A stretch of 64,000 bases of DNA from JACPXH01 sp964409225 (GCA_964409225.1 CAYPCM010000001.1:1-64000); one strand, 5' to 3'. Counted from the first letter of the stretch, positions 8,302 through 15,617 are shown. The notes: a model not told the origin generated them from the sequence alone. Numbers and translations are program-made.

Positions 8302-8476
8302 AATGGCGACCAGCCGATATTTCTGGTTTACGTCCCAGTTTACCCGCTTTAGCGTCGGCCGGTTGGTTGCTCATGTCTAAATAGCGCGTTCTTTCACGAC
8401 TAGAGCTCCAGCCCGGCCATGCAGTCGGGCTGGATTGTTTGCGGGGCGCAAACAAAAAAGAAGAAAGGGAGGGCTC
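8302..8476 (+). promoter_or_regulatory. Long structured 5' leader
   Basis: The leader ends in two consecutive hairpins: CCAGCCCG with CGGGCTGG (8408-8433) and GTTTGC with GCAAAC (8437-8453). A purine-rich AAAGGGAGGG ribosome site follows. The first hairpin is followed by ATTGTTT, so it could act as a weak terminator or attenuator. I do not recognise a known riboswitch class. Confidence 0.45.
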
Positions 8477-8689
8477 ATGAGCGCAGGCGGCGGTGTTGTT
8501 CCCTTTGTGTCCCAAGGCGCTGTCCTCATCTGCCCGGACTGCTTGACTTTGCTCGTTGAGGTGTCGGGCAAGCGCGGCAGCTTGGGTGACGTCGGCATGA
8601 GGCGACCGAATCGCTATCACTGCAACGGCTGCGGAGAAGAATGGGCTCGGGATGGCGACGGCGGCCTCCTGCGCTATCATCAGTTGTGA
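8477..8689 (+). CDS. Small zinc-ribbon protein
   Basis: 70 residues from the ATG at 8477, which has the strong AAAGGGAGGG site; an ORF start at 8435 lies inside the leader hairpin. Two Cys pairs, CPDC (about residue 19) and CNGC (about residue 50), fit a small zinc ribbon. There is no signal peptide or membrane segment. It has its own promoter, a long leader and a terminator, so it is a single-gene unit. Function unknown; zinc ribbons of this kind bind nucleic acid or protein partners. Confidence 0.75.
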   Translation: MSAGGGVVPFVSQGAVLICPDCLTLLVEVSGKRGSLGDVGMRRPNRYHCNGCGEEWARDGDGGLLRYHQL

Positions 8690-8707
8690 GCACGGAGGGA
8701 GTGGCAA

Positions 8708-8742
8708 GGCGGGAAGCCGCATCAGGCTTCCCGCCACTTTTT
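8708..8742 (+). terminator. Terminator after the zinc-ribbon gene
   Basis: 11-bp stem GGCGGGAAGCC / GGCTTCCCGCC followed by ACTTTTTTG. From here to the tRNA at 8981 (about 240 nt) I see no convincing gene. Confidence 0.85.
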
Positions 8743-8980
8743 TGCCTGTTGATAATTCTCTTGCCTCATTGGATCTAGATGAGCTACGATGTCAATGTCG
8801 TATGGCTTCTCGAGTATTGGCGCGCATAGGACAGCAAGACCAGGTCATTCTGGGTCTGCTTGGCATTCTTATTGTCGGCCAACCCGGGAAGGTAGACGTC
8901 TGACGTTAGCTTACGGCAATGCAACGCGACGGGCCTTCCTTAATCGGAGGGCTCAATTGTTCATTGGGGCTTACGAGTGT

Positions 8981-9056
8981 GGGGACGTAGCTCAAATGGC
9001 GGAGCGCCTGTCGTGATCCGACAGGAGGTAGGCGGGTTCAAATCCCCCCGTCCCCA
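8981..9056 (+). tRNA. tRNA, probably Ile (GAT), with unusual anticodon arm
   Basis: The acceptor stem is perfect (GGGGACG, 8981-8987, with CGTCCCC, 9049-9055) and the discriminator is A. The D-stem GCTC/GAGC is intact. The T-loop TTCAAAT is standard, with one C-C mismatch in the T-stem. No CCA is encoded. The anticodon arm is odd: a 6-bp stem CCTGTC/GACAGG closes the loop GTGATCC, or 7 bp if the outer loop G and C pair. The only triplet preceded by T33 is GAT, which would read Ile codons, but a C follows the anticodon where a purine is normal. Identity is uncertain; a degenerate tRNA is possible. Confidence 0.6.
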
Positions 9057-9096
9057 CCTTTGTTCTTTCTGCTGTCTTGGGAGCGGACGCCTTCTG

Positions 9097-9138
9097 GTTT
9101 TCCTAATTATATCACGTACGTGATATAATTAGGAAAAC
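9097..9138. repeat. 42-bp perfect palindrome, copy 2
   Basis: Identical to 3419-3460 over all 42 bp, with different flanks. It lies 40 nt after the tRNA and just before the 6S RNA promoter. Confidence 0.9.
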
Positions 9139-9148
9139 CCTCTCTCTC

Positions 9149-9175
9149 TTGCTTTTGGTGGTGACGGGGTATAAT
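9149..9175 (+). promoter_or_regulatory. Promoter of the 6S-like RNA
   Basis: A perfect TATAAT (9170-9175). The upstream TTGCTT (9149-9154) is 15 nt away, a short spacing. The start of transcription would be near 9181, exactly where the RNA's closing stem begins. Confidence 0.6.
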
Positions 9176-9180
9176 GGTTC

Positions 9181-9364
9181 TGGCTTTGCAAGCTGCCTCG
9201 CTGTGCCGTCCGGCCTCGCCGGTATGTCGTAGCGCAAACGCACGTTGTATGATTTTGGGTCAAATTGTCACGCCAGGGAGTCCTATATGATCCACGGCCC
9301 GTGGGCCGCGGCTGCGGACACCCACCTGGAACTGTGCCAATTTCTACAACCACTTGCAGAGCCA
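9181..9364 (+). ncRNA. ssrS: Candidate 6S RNA
   Basis: A 184-nt unit between a consensus TATAAT and a strong terminator. Its ends pair over 12 bp (TGGCTTTGCAAG, 9181-9192, with CTTGCAGAGCCA, 9353-9364, one G-U). The 3' half contains GGACACCCACCTGGAAC (9316-9332), which resembles the conserved 3' strand of the 6S central bubble (in E. coli GACACATTCACCTTGAAC). No ORF with a ribosome site covers it. 6S RNA binds the RNA polymerase holoenzyme as a promoter mimic. Length, closing stem and motif agree; a covariance search was not possible. Confidence 0.6.
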
Positions 9365-9398
9365 TTTTAAAACCCGCGCTCGCGCGGGTTTTAAAATG
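9363..9398 (+). terminator. Terminator of the 6S-like RNA
   Basis: A 17-bp A/T-then-GC stem (CATTTTAAAACCCGCGC and its complement) with a minimal loop. The T-run lies in the 3' arm. Confidence 0.8.
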
Positions 9399-9535
9399 TC
9401 CTGAGCGAAGCGGAGGACCTCCGCGCTCGCGCGGATTTTTGCGTGTCCTGAGCTTAAGTGAAGGACCCCTTATGCGGATTTCAGAATACCCTGAACGGAG
9501 TGAATGGTCTCCGCGCTCGTACGGGTCTCGTGAGC
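9399..9535. repeat. Three degenerate tandem GTCCTGAGC...GGAC / CGCGCTCGCGCGG units
   Basis: After the terminator the pattern 'CCTGAGCGAAGCGGAGGAC then TCCGCGCTCGCGCGGA' repeats about three times at roughly 50-60 bp with growing divergence. Each unit can form two small hairpins. It lies between the 6S-like RNA and the 3' end of pepA, both of which point towards it. Confidence 0.6.
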
Positions 9536-9541
9536 AAAGGC

Positions 9542-11032
9542 CTACGGCTTCTTCGCAAACCTCGAACGTATGAGCTCCACGCATAACCGAACACCCACGC
9601 CCGTCGCACCCTTCGCGAGTCCCTGCCCTTCCACCGAAGTCATCATGGGCGCGATATCAATGTGCGCCCATGGATAATTCTTGGCAAATTGTTGCAGGAA
9701 CGTTGCGCCAGCAATCGCATCGCCAATCCGTTCATACTTGCCAATGTTGGCCACATCGCCAAATGTGCCTTTCACTTCTTCTTCGTATTCTTCCCATAGC
9801 GGCAGCGGCCAGACATAGTCACCCGAGCGTTCGCCCGCCTCAATAAGTTCGCGTGAGAGGTCGGGGTCGCGGGTGAACAAAGCCGAGGCCCGATGGCCTA
9901 GCGCAACCATGGCCGCGCCGGTGAGCGTCGCAAGATCAATAACAACCCGGGGCTTGAATCTCTCGGCATAGGTGAGCGCATCCGACAGAATAATGCGTCC
10001 TTCGGCATCGGTGTTGAGCACCTCGATGGTTTTGCCCGACATACTGGTTAAAAGATCTCCGGGTCGATAGCTGCGGCCCGAGAGCATGTTTTCTATTGCC
10101 GGCACAAGACCGATGACGTTGGCTTGAAGCTTGAGTCCGGCGATTGCTGCCATCGCCGCGATAACTGCCGCGCCGCCGGACATGTCTAGGTGCATTTCGT
10201 ACATGGAGCTGGCCGGCTTGATCGAAAGGCCGCCGGTGTCGAACGTCACTCCCTTGCCAATAAGTACTATCGGCGCGGCATTGCCGGCGTTATGGTATTC
10301 CATCGTGATAAACTGCGGCTCTTCATCTGAGCCCTTGGCCACTCCGAGAATGGCGCCCATTTTAAGCCGTTTCATCTCGTCGCGGTCAAACACGTTTACC
10401 TCAAAGCCCCAGTCGCGGCCCGCGCGTTTGGCAATAGCGGAAAGCTCCATCGGCGTCATGTCGCGGCCCGGAGTATTTGCTATGTCGCGGCAAAAATTCG
10501 TCAGTTCCCCGATCGTCGCGCCGGTTTTTGCCGCCGCCGCAATTTTCTGCGGTTCGGTCACGGTAAGCTCAATTGCGGCGATGTCTTTCCAGCCCTCTTT
10601 GGGCGCTTCTTTGTATTTCCGAAATTCGTAGTTTGCGAGGTGCGCGTTCGTTGCTGCCCACTCGGCTATGCGCTCGAGCGGTGTGTCGGGAACCGCAAAA
10701 TCCTCAATCCCGATTGCGAGCGTGCGCACGCCTTGCTCGCGGCTGGCTGTGGTCGCGCGTCGGATCGAGAGAATCGCTTTGCGGTGATCCCATGTTTTCG
10801 GTTCGCCCAAGCCCACGAGCACGATTTTCTCGCGGCTGTCAGCGTGGGGCAGCACGAGGTGCACCTCGCCAAACTTGCCGGAGAACTCCTTCGGCACAAT
10901 TCTTGAAATGTAACGACGGCTGGTGGCTTCTAGACCGGGCCAGAGCGCAGCGCGTTCAACTTTCCCGCGCTCGGAGCATGCAATCACCTTGGCCGCCGCT
11001 GCGCTCGGCTGGCGTTTTGCGAGTATGGTCAT
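9542..11032 (-). CDS. pepA: Leucyl aminopeptidase (M17 family)
   Basis: 496 residues, normal for the family. The C-terminal catalytic domain holds VLIGKGVTFDTGGLSIKP (metal Lys and Asp), LDMSGGAAVI, and the family signature NTDAEGRIILSDAL with its two metal ligands and the catalytic Arg. The N-terminal macro-like domain is diverged, as usual. It removes N-terminal residues from peptides and probably forms a hexamer with two metals per subunit. It is transcribed away from the sugar operon. A short palindrome TAGCACG-AG-CGTGCTA lies at 11044-11059, just upstream of its start. Confidence 0.93.
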   Translation of the reverse strand: MTILAKRQPSAAAAKVIACSERGKVERAALWPGLEATSRRYISRIVPKEFSGKFGEVHLVLPHADSREKIVLVGLGEPKTWDHRKAILSIRRATTASREQGVRTLAIGIEDFAVPDTPLERIAEWAATNAHLANYEFRKYKEAPKEGWKDIAAIELTVTEPQKIAAAAKTGATIGELTNFCRDIANTPGRDMTPMELSAIAKRAGRDWGFEVNVFDRDEMKRLKMGAILGVAKGSDEEPQFITMEYHNAGNAAPIVLIGKGVTFDTGGLSIKPASSMYEMHLDMSGGAAVIAAMAAIAGLKLQANVIGLVPAIENMLSGRSYRPGDLLTSMSGKTIEVLNTDAEGRIILSDALTYAERFKPRVVIDLATLTGAAMVALGHRASALFTRDPDLSRELIEAGERSGDYVWPLPLWEEYEEEVKGTFGDVANIGKYERIGDAIAGATFLQQFAKNYPWAHIDIAPMMTSVEGQGLAKGATGVGVRLCVELIRSRFAKKP

Positions 11033-11136
11033 TGTTTTCCTCTAGCACGAGCGTGCTATTCCTGTCTAGGGTTCTGGTGCCGTGCGCTTGATAAATGATT
11101 CAGTGTGGTTATTCTTTATCGGTAAGAAAAACAGTG

Positions 11137-11165
11137 TTTACAATAACCAGCCAAGCCGATATTAT
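11137..11165 (+). promoter_or_regulatory. Promoter of the sugar-phosphate operon
   Basis: TTTACA (11137-11142), a 17-nt spacer and TATTAT (11160-11165), giving a start near 11172 and a leader of about 37 nt to the ATG at 11209. Confidence 0.65.
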
Positions 11166-11208
11166 CAAGGTATTGCCTTTCTATAAGAACAAGCTCCATA
11201 GTGCACAT

Positions 11209-12111
11209 ATGAAAACTAAATCAAGCCGCCGGCGTGGTCGCAGCGCCGCGGGATCCGCCGCCGAGAAGATCATCGTCCTCGGCGCAGACCATAACGGTGT
11301 AAAACTCAAGGCCGATGTCAAGGCGCTCCTCACTGTCCTTGGCTATCAGTGCGTTGATGTGGGACCGCACAGCGACACCGAAAAAGTTGACTATGTGGAT
11401 TACGCGCGTACCGTCGGGCAGATTGTGAGTTCTGGCGAGGCCTACCGCGGCGTGCTTATGTGCGGTACAGGCGTGGGTATGAGCATGGTGGCAAATCGCT
11501 TCCCGAAAGTGCGCGCCTCGCTTGCTCATAGCGTTGAGGTGGCGAAAAAGTCGCGCGAGCACAACGACGCGAACGTGTTGTGCCTCGGCGCGTGGGTGAA
11601 CCCGGTGCGTAAAAACCTTGCGGTGGTGCGGGCGTGGTTTGGCGAACCATTTGGCGAGGACCGGCACGTCAGGCGCGTGGCCAAGTTCACTGACCAGCGC
11701 GAAAAGGTGGTTTTTACAAACGGCATTTTTGATCTGTTGCATCCCGGGCACATATATCTTCTAAAATGCGCTAAGTCCTTAGGCGGCAAGCTTATTGTGG
11801 GAGTTAACTCCGACCGCTCCACCCGCATCTTGAAGGGTCCCACGCGACCGATTTACGGCGAGCAGGATCGCAAGAAACTGGTGGAGTCGCTTGGTTTCGT
11901 GGATCAGGTGATTATATTTGATGCCGTGAAAACCTTGCCGCTTATTCAGAAACTAAAGCCCGACGTGGTGGTTAAAGGCGGCGAATGGACAGCTGAAGAG
12001 GTGCGCCGGCGCGACCATATTCCTCCCGAGATACAAGTGAAGGTGTTTCCGTTGCTCACCGGCTACTCGACTACGAGCACGGTAAACAAGATTACCGGGC
12101 GCAGCGCATGA
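11209..12111 (+). CDS. Fusion of RpiB-type sugar-phosphate isomerase and RfaE2-type nucleotidyltransferase
   Basis: 300 residues from the ATG at 11209; an upstream ATG at 11095 precedes the promoter and is rejected. Residues about 20-160 are an RpiB/LacAB isomerase: GADHNGVKLK, the catalytic CGTGVGMSMVANR and SREHNDANVLCLGA. Residues about 165-300 are a cytidylyltransferase-fold domain like the C-terminal half of HldE (RfaE2): FTNGIFDLLHPGH with HxGH, then VVKGGEW and the GYSTT tail. RpiB interconverts aldose and ketose phosphates; RfaE2 adenylates sugar 1-phosphates. The fusion suggests an activated sugar made from an isomerised ketose phosphate. It overlaps the next gene by 4 nt. Confidence 0.88.
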   Translation: MKTKSSRRRGRSAAGSAAEKIIVLGADHNGVKLKADVKALLTVLGYQCVDVGPHSDTEKVDYVDYARTVGQIVSSGEAYRGVLMCGTGVGMSMVANRFPKVRASLAHSVEVAKKSREHNDANVLCLGAWVNPVRKNLAVVRAWFGEPFGEDRHVRRVAKFTDQREKVVFTNGIFDLLHPGHIYLLKCAKSLGGKLIVGVNSDRSTRILKGPTRPIYGEQDRKKLVESLGFVDQVIIFDAVKTLPLIQKLKPDVVVKGGEWTAEEVRRRDHIPPEIQVKVFPLLTGYSTTSTVNKITGRSA

Positions 12112-13046
12112 AGGAGTTTTCGCGTTTAGTCCGGTCGTTCCCGCAGCGCCGAATTCTGCTCATCGGTGATCTGATTGTGGACGTGTATCATCGCGGCGCG
12201 CCGCTCAAAATATCCGCTGAGACGCCGACCGTGGTTGCGCGCGCCGAGGGTCGCGAAGTCTCGTGGGGTGGTGCGGGGTTGGTCTGCCGCAATCTACTGG
12301 AGCTCGGCAGTTACGTTACGTTTGTTTCGGTGGTCGGCGACGACGGCGCTGGGGCAGGATATTTAAAGTTCAGCCACCCTCGTCTTCAGGCGGCGTTTGT
12401 GGTTGAGCCGGATCGCGCCACCACGGTTAAAGAACGGTTCTGGGTGTCCGGATATAAACTGTTGCAATGGGATCACCTCGACAACCGACCGGTTGCGGCT
12501 GCCACTGAACAAGCGGTGCTTGGGGCAGTCAGGAAACATGTGGCCGAGGCCGATGCCGTCGTGGTGCTGGATGCGCGCCACGGTTTTCTTCGGGCCGGGC
12601 TGGCCCGGCGGCTCGTGCGAATGGCCAAACAGGCGAATAAGCCAATCTACGTTGACTCTCAAGTGTCCCAGCGCGAAGCCAACCACACGTGGTATCGCGG
12701 CGCGACAGTGATGAGCTTAAACCGCCGCGAGGCCGAGGACGTGGATCCGCGATTTAACGAGGGCAAGCTTCCGGCTGCGCTGCGGCGTTTGGGCCAACTT
12801 CTAAAAGCGCCAAATGTAGTTTTGAAGCTTGGCGAGCAAGGGGCGGCGGCGCTGGCGCGGGGGAAGTATATGTTTGTGCCCGCTGTGGCGGTTAAGGCAG
12901 TGGACACAACTGGCGCGGGTGATGCATTTTTGGCTGCGCTTGTTCTTGCCGGTCCCAACGTTTCTCGGCGCACCCTAGAGTTTGCTAATTTTTGGGCCGG
13001 GCTTGCGACAACCACCATCGGCGCACAGCCGCCGAAGGTCGGCTAG
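12108..13046 (+). CDS. PfkB-family sugar kinase, RfaE1 (HldE N-domain)-like
   Basis: 312 residues. The start (ILLIGDLIVDVYHRG...ISAETPTVVAR...WGGAG) matches the N-terminal pattern of D-glycero-beta-D-manno-heptose-7-phosphate kinase. The C-terminus has the PfkB signature DTTGAGDAFLAALV, with the catalytic Asp in GAGD. Such kinases phosphorylate C1 of a 7-phosphate heptose using ATP. With RfaE2 fused to the upstream isomerase, the pieces of a bifunctional HldE are present but rearranged. Substrate is inferred, not proven. Confidence 0.87.
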   Translation: MKEFSRLVRSFPQRRILLIGDLIVDVYHRGAPLKISAETPTVVARAEGREVSWGGAGLVCRNLLELGSYVTFVSVVGDDGAGAGYLKFSHPRLQAAFVVEPDRATTVKERFWVSGYKLLQWDHLDNRPVAAATEQAVLGAVRKHVAEADAVVVLDARHGFLRAGLARRLVRMAKQANKPIYVDSQVSQREANHTWYRGATVMSLNRREAEDVDPRFNEGKLPAALRRLGQLLKAPNVVLKLGEQGAAALARGKYMFVPAVAVKAVDTTGAGDAFLAALVLAGPNVSRRTLEFANFWAGLATTTIGAQPPKVG

Positions 13047-13055
13047 CGTTTTTGT

Positions 13056-14147
13056 ATGCACCGATACGGTTTGTCACTGGAGGCGTTGCCGGAGCTTGTT
13101 GCGGCAGTGCCTTCGCACGCCGCAGAGTGGGGCCGTCGGACGATCATAGCCCGCGAGCCCGAATACGATCTCGAGCGTCTTGATTTCGATTCTGCCGGGA
13201 GCAGCCAGTTTTCTGTCCGGTCCGGCGCGGAGGCGACGCTATTCGTGGAGCAGGGCCGACTCAAGGTCGGCGAGCACTTGCTTCAGGAGCGTGATACGTT
13301 TACCATCGGGCCGCGGCGCAGCTTTGAATTGCGGGCCGACACGCCCACAGCGCTCTACATTTTTTCGGGGCCGGCGAGTGGGGAAGTGGCGGGCTGGCCG
13401 CGCGGCACGCTCGACCGGCGAGAAAAGTATTGGGGCACGATCGAGACGGTGGTGAACAACCGCTACACCGGCAAGCGTCTATTTTTCCGCAAGGGTCAGC
13501 ACAGCAGTTTGCATTTTCACTGTCAGAAGTCAGAGACGTATTTCATCCATTCCGGCCGTCTGCTCGTGCGCCTGCGCGCCGGACGCGGCGAAGATGAGTT
13601 CTTTGAGCTTGTCTCCGGCCAGACGCTTTCGATTCCGCCGGGGCTCATGCATCAAGACGGCGCTATTGAGGATACGGTTGTCATTGAGGTTTCCACCCAC
13701 GACGAAGATGCCGATTCGTTTATTGTGGAAGACGGTCAGCTCTTGCCCATGCCGCGACTTGGTCACGGCCGGCATAATCGATCGGCCGAGACGTCGAAGG
13801 TGATCGTGTTTGATCTCGACGGCTGTTTGTGCACCCGAACCGAGGGCGACTATGAAAATGCGAAACCCATCGAGTCGGCTCTCGCCCTCGTAAACAAATT
13901 GCATGGTGAGGGGTATAAAATTGTTATTAACACCGCTCGGTTCATGGGGCGCAACCAAGGCGACGCTTTGAAGGCCCATGCCGAGGGTTATGAGTTTACG
14001 CGTCGGCAACTCGCCGGCTGGGGCGTAAAGTATCACGAGTTGCGTTTGGGCAAGCCGCCGGCACACGTGGTGGTGGACGATCGCGCGGCCTTTTTTGAGC
14101 CGGATTGGGTTAAGATTGAGGCAGATATAAGGCGCCGTCTGTCGTGA
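13056..14147 (+). CDS. Bicupin-HAD phosphatase fusion
   Basis: 363 residues in three parts. Residues about 30-105 look like a first, degenerate cupin. Residues about 128-228 are a second cupin like type II phosphomannose isomerase, with metal ligands in LHFHCQKSE and the later LMHQ. Residues about 248-363 are a HAD domain: VIVFDLDGCLC (nucleophile and acid Asp), INTARF (motif II), a Lys in GKPPAHVVVDD (motif III/IV). In heptose activation a HAD enzyme (GmhB) removes the 7-phosphate after the kinase step, so this domain may do that job, with the cupin binding or isomerising the sugar. It starts 9 nt after the kinase. Confidence 0.82.
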   Translation: MHRYGLSLEALPELVAAVPSHAAEWGRRTIIAREPEYDLERLDFDSAGSSQFSVRSGAEATLFVEQGRLKVGEHLLQERDTFTIGPRRSFELRADTPTALYIFSGPASGEVAGWPRGTLDRREKYWGTIETVVNNRYTGKRLFFRKGQHSSLHFHCQKSETYFIHSGRLLVRLRAGRGEDEFFELVSGQTLSIPPGLMHQDGAIEDTVVIEVSTHDEDADSFIVEDGQLLPMPRLGHGRHNRSAETSKVIVFDLDGCLCTRTEGDYENAKPIESALALVNKLHGEGYKIVINTARFMGRNQGDALKAHAEGYEFTRRQLAGWGVKYHELRLGKPPAHVVVDDRAAFFEPDWVKIEADIRRRLS

Positions 14148-14151
14148 TCGC

Positions 14152-14832
14152 ATGTTTGCCGCACTCAAGAAAATTGTTTGCGAGCAGAACCGTCGGCTGC
14201 CAGCCGAGGGGCTTGTGATTTTAACCGAAGGTAATGTTTCCCAACTTACGCCGGACCGGAAGTACATGGCGATAAAGCCCTCTGGCGTAGAATATCCCGA
14301 GCTTACGCCGGCGAAGATTGTAATTGTAGACATGACGGGTCGCGTGGTTGAGGGTCAACTCCGGCCATCTACTGACACGTTGACGCACTTGGAGATTTAT
14401 CGGCGTTTTCGCCGGGTGACGGGAGTTGCACACACGCATTCAGCCTTCGCCACCACCTTCGCCCAGATGGCCAAACCCATCCCGTGTTACGGCACCACTC
14501 ATGCCGACGCTTTCTTTGGTCATGTGCCAGTCACACGGTCGCTCCGCGCCAAGGAGATTCAGTTGGCGTACGAGGTCAGTACCGGTCGGGTAATTGCTGA
14601 AATTCTTGAGTTGCGCTACACTCCGGCTGTGCTCGTGGCCAAGCACGGACCGTTCGCCTTCGGCGTCAGCGCCAAGGAGGCGGTTGATCAAGCGTGCATT
14701 TTGGAGAAGGTGGCCATGATGGCGATATTAGGCAGGCCGAATGCGCCTGTGTCCGCGGCGCTGTTGAAAAAGCACTGGGAACGCAAGCACGGTGCAGGCA
14801 GCTATTACGGTCAGTCGCGCCGAGAGGCGTAG
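14152..14832 (+). CDS. Class II aldolase / L-ribulose-5-phosphate 4-epimerase-like (AraD family)
   Basis: 226 residues. Zinc ligands appear as HTHS (about residue 94-97) and a later His (KHG, about residue 164). The segment CYGTTHADAFFGHVPVTR is close to the AraD pattern rather than FucA. TEGNVS and IKPSGV are the phosphate-binding motifs. AraD enzymes invert C4 of L-ribulose 5-phosphate by retro-aldol cleavage; relatives are aldolases. It starts 4 nt after the bicupin-HAD gene, so it belongs to the same operon and probably supplies or consumes a pentulose phosphate. Confidence 0.85.
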   Translation: MFAALKKIVCEQNRRLPAEGLVILTEGNVSQLTPDRKYMAIKPSGVEYPELTPAKIVIVDMTGRVVEGQLRPSTDTLTHLEIYRRFRRVTGVAHTHSAFATTFAQMAKPIPCYGTTHADAFFGHVPVTRSLRAKEIQLAYEVSTGRVIAEILELRYTPAVLVAKHGPFAFGVSAKEAVDQACILEKVAMMAILGRPNAPVSAALLKKHWERKHGAGSYYGQSRREA

Positions 14833-14845
14833 AAAGGAGGGGGAG

Positions 14846-15601
14846 ATGCAGCTCTTTACAGATTCCGCAAACCTCGACGATATCGAGGCAGCGCTCGCCG
14901 CGGGCGTCCAAGGGATTACGACCAACCCTTCACTTGCGGCCAAAGAGCAGCGCGCGGACTATGTCGAACATATGGGGCGTGTCGTCGCGTTGGCCGGGAA
15001 GGCCGGTTCCGTGTCGGTGAGCGTGGAGGTGCTTAGCGACGAGCCGCGTGAGATGATTCGGCAGGCCCGTGAGCTTGCCGCTGCGCTTCGCTACGAATCG
15101 CTCGCAGTCAAGGTGCCGGTGAGCCACCACCAGCGAAGCTACCTCGGCGTGGTCCGGCAGCTTACAGGCGAGGGGATCACGGTCAACTGCACCGCGTGCA
15201 TGGCACCGCTGCAAGCGGTAGCGGCGGCAGCAGCTGGTGCGCGCTACGTCAGCGTGTTCTATAATCGCGTTCGCGATGGCGGCCAGCAGGACGCGTTTGC
15301 CGGTGCGCGCGCGGCGGCCATTAAAGAGCGCGTCCTCGATGCTGATGATTTCGATCCGAATACGGTGATCAAACAGGCCAGGCAGCTCATCGCTGACGAT
15401 TACCCTCAAGTCAAGATCATCGCGGGCAGCATCCGGTCAGTGGTGGACATGAAGCAAGCCGGGCTTGCGGGCGCCCACATCGTGACCGCAGCGTGGCAGA
15501 TCATCCAGGCCTCGCTGTGGCATTTCAAGACCGACGAGGCCGTCACCAAGTTCCTTTCTGACTTCAGTGAGTGGCGAACCGGCGCACCAGCGTCGGTTTA
15601 G
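14846..15601 (+). CDS. Transaldolase / fructose-6-phosphate aldolase-like protein
   Basis: 251 residues from the ATG at 14846, which has a very strong AAAGGAGGGGG site. The short TalC/FSA-type length and motifs fit: FTDSAN (Asp 6), GITTNPS (Asn 27), the Schiff-base Lys in LAVKVPV (K89), GITVNCTACM and the late AGSIRSVVDM. Transaldolases move dihydroxyacetone units and can form sedoheptulose 7-phosphate. As last gene of the operon it could provide the ketose phosphate that the upstream isomerase, kinase, phosphatase and nucleotidyltransferase process. Confidence 0.88.
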   Translation: MQLFTDSANLDDIEAALAAGVQGITTNPSLAAKEQRADYVEHMGRVVALAGKAGSVSVSVEVLSDEPREMIRQARELAAALRYESLAVKVPVSHHQRSYLGVVRQLTGEGITVNCTACMAPLQAVAAAAAGARYVSVFYNRVRDGGQQDAFAGARAAAIKERVLDADDFDPNTVIKQARQLIADDYPQVKIIAGSIRSVVDMKQAGLAGAHIVTAAWQIIQASLWHFKTDEAVTKFLSDFSEWRTGAPASV

Positions 15602-15617
15602 AGCCAAACGCACGCAG

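Noticed and set aside
8789..9016. 75-codon ORF before and across the tRNA
   Set aside because: It runs into the tRNA, has no ribosome site and reads as arbitrary sequence.
9129..9584. 151-codon minus-strand ORF over the 6S-like RNA and repeats
   Set aside because: It spans the RNA, its terminator and hairpin repeats; low-complexity Arg/Gly/Pro content fits repeats read through.
11095..11208. Longer start for the RpiB-RfaE2 fusion
   Set aside because: It begins before the promoter at 11137-11165 and adds residues unlike RpiB.
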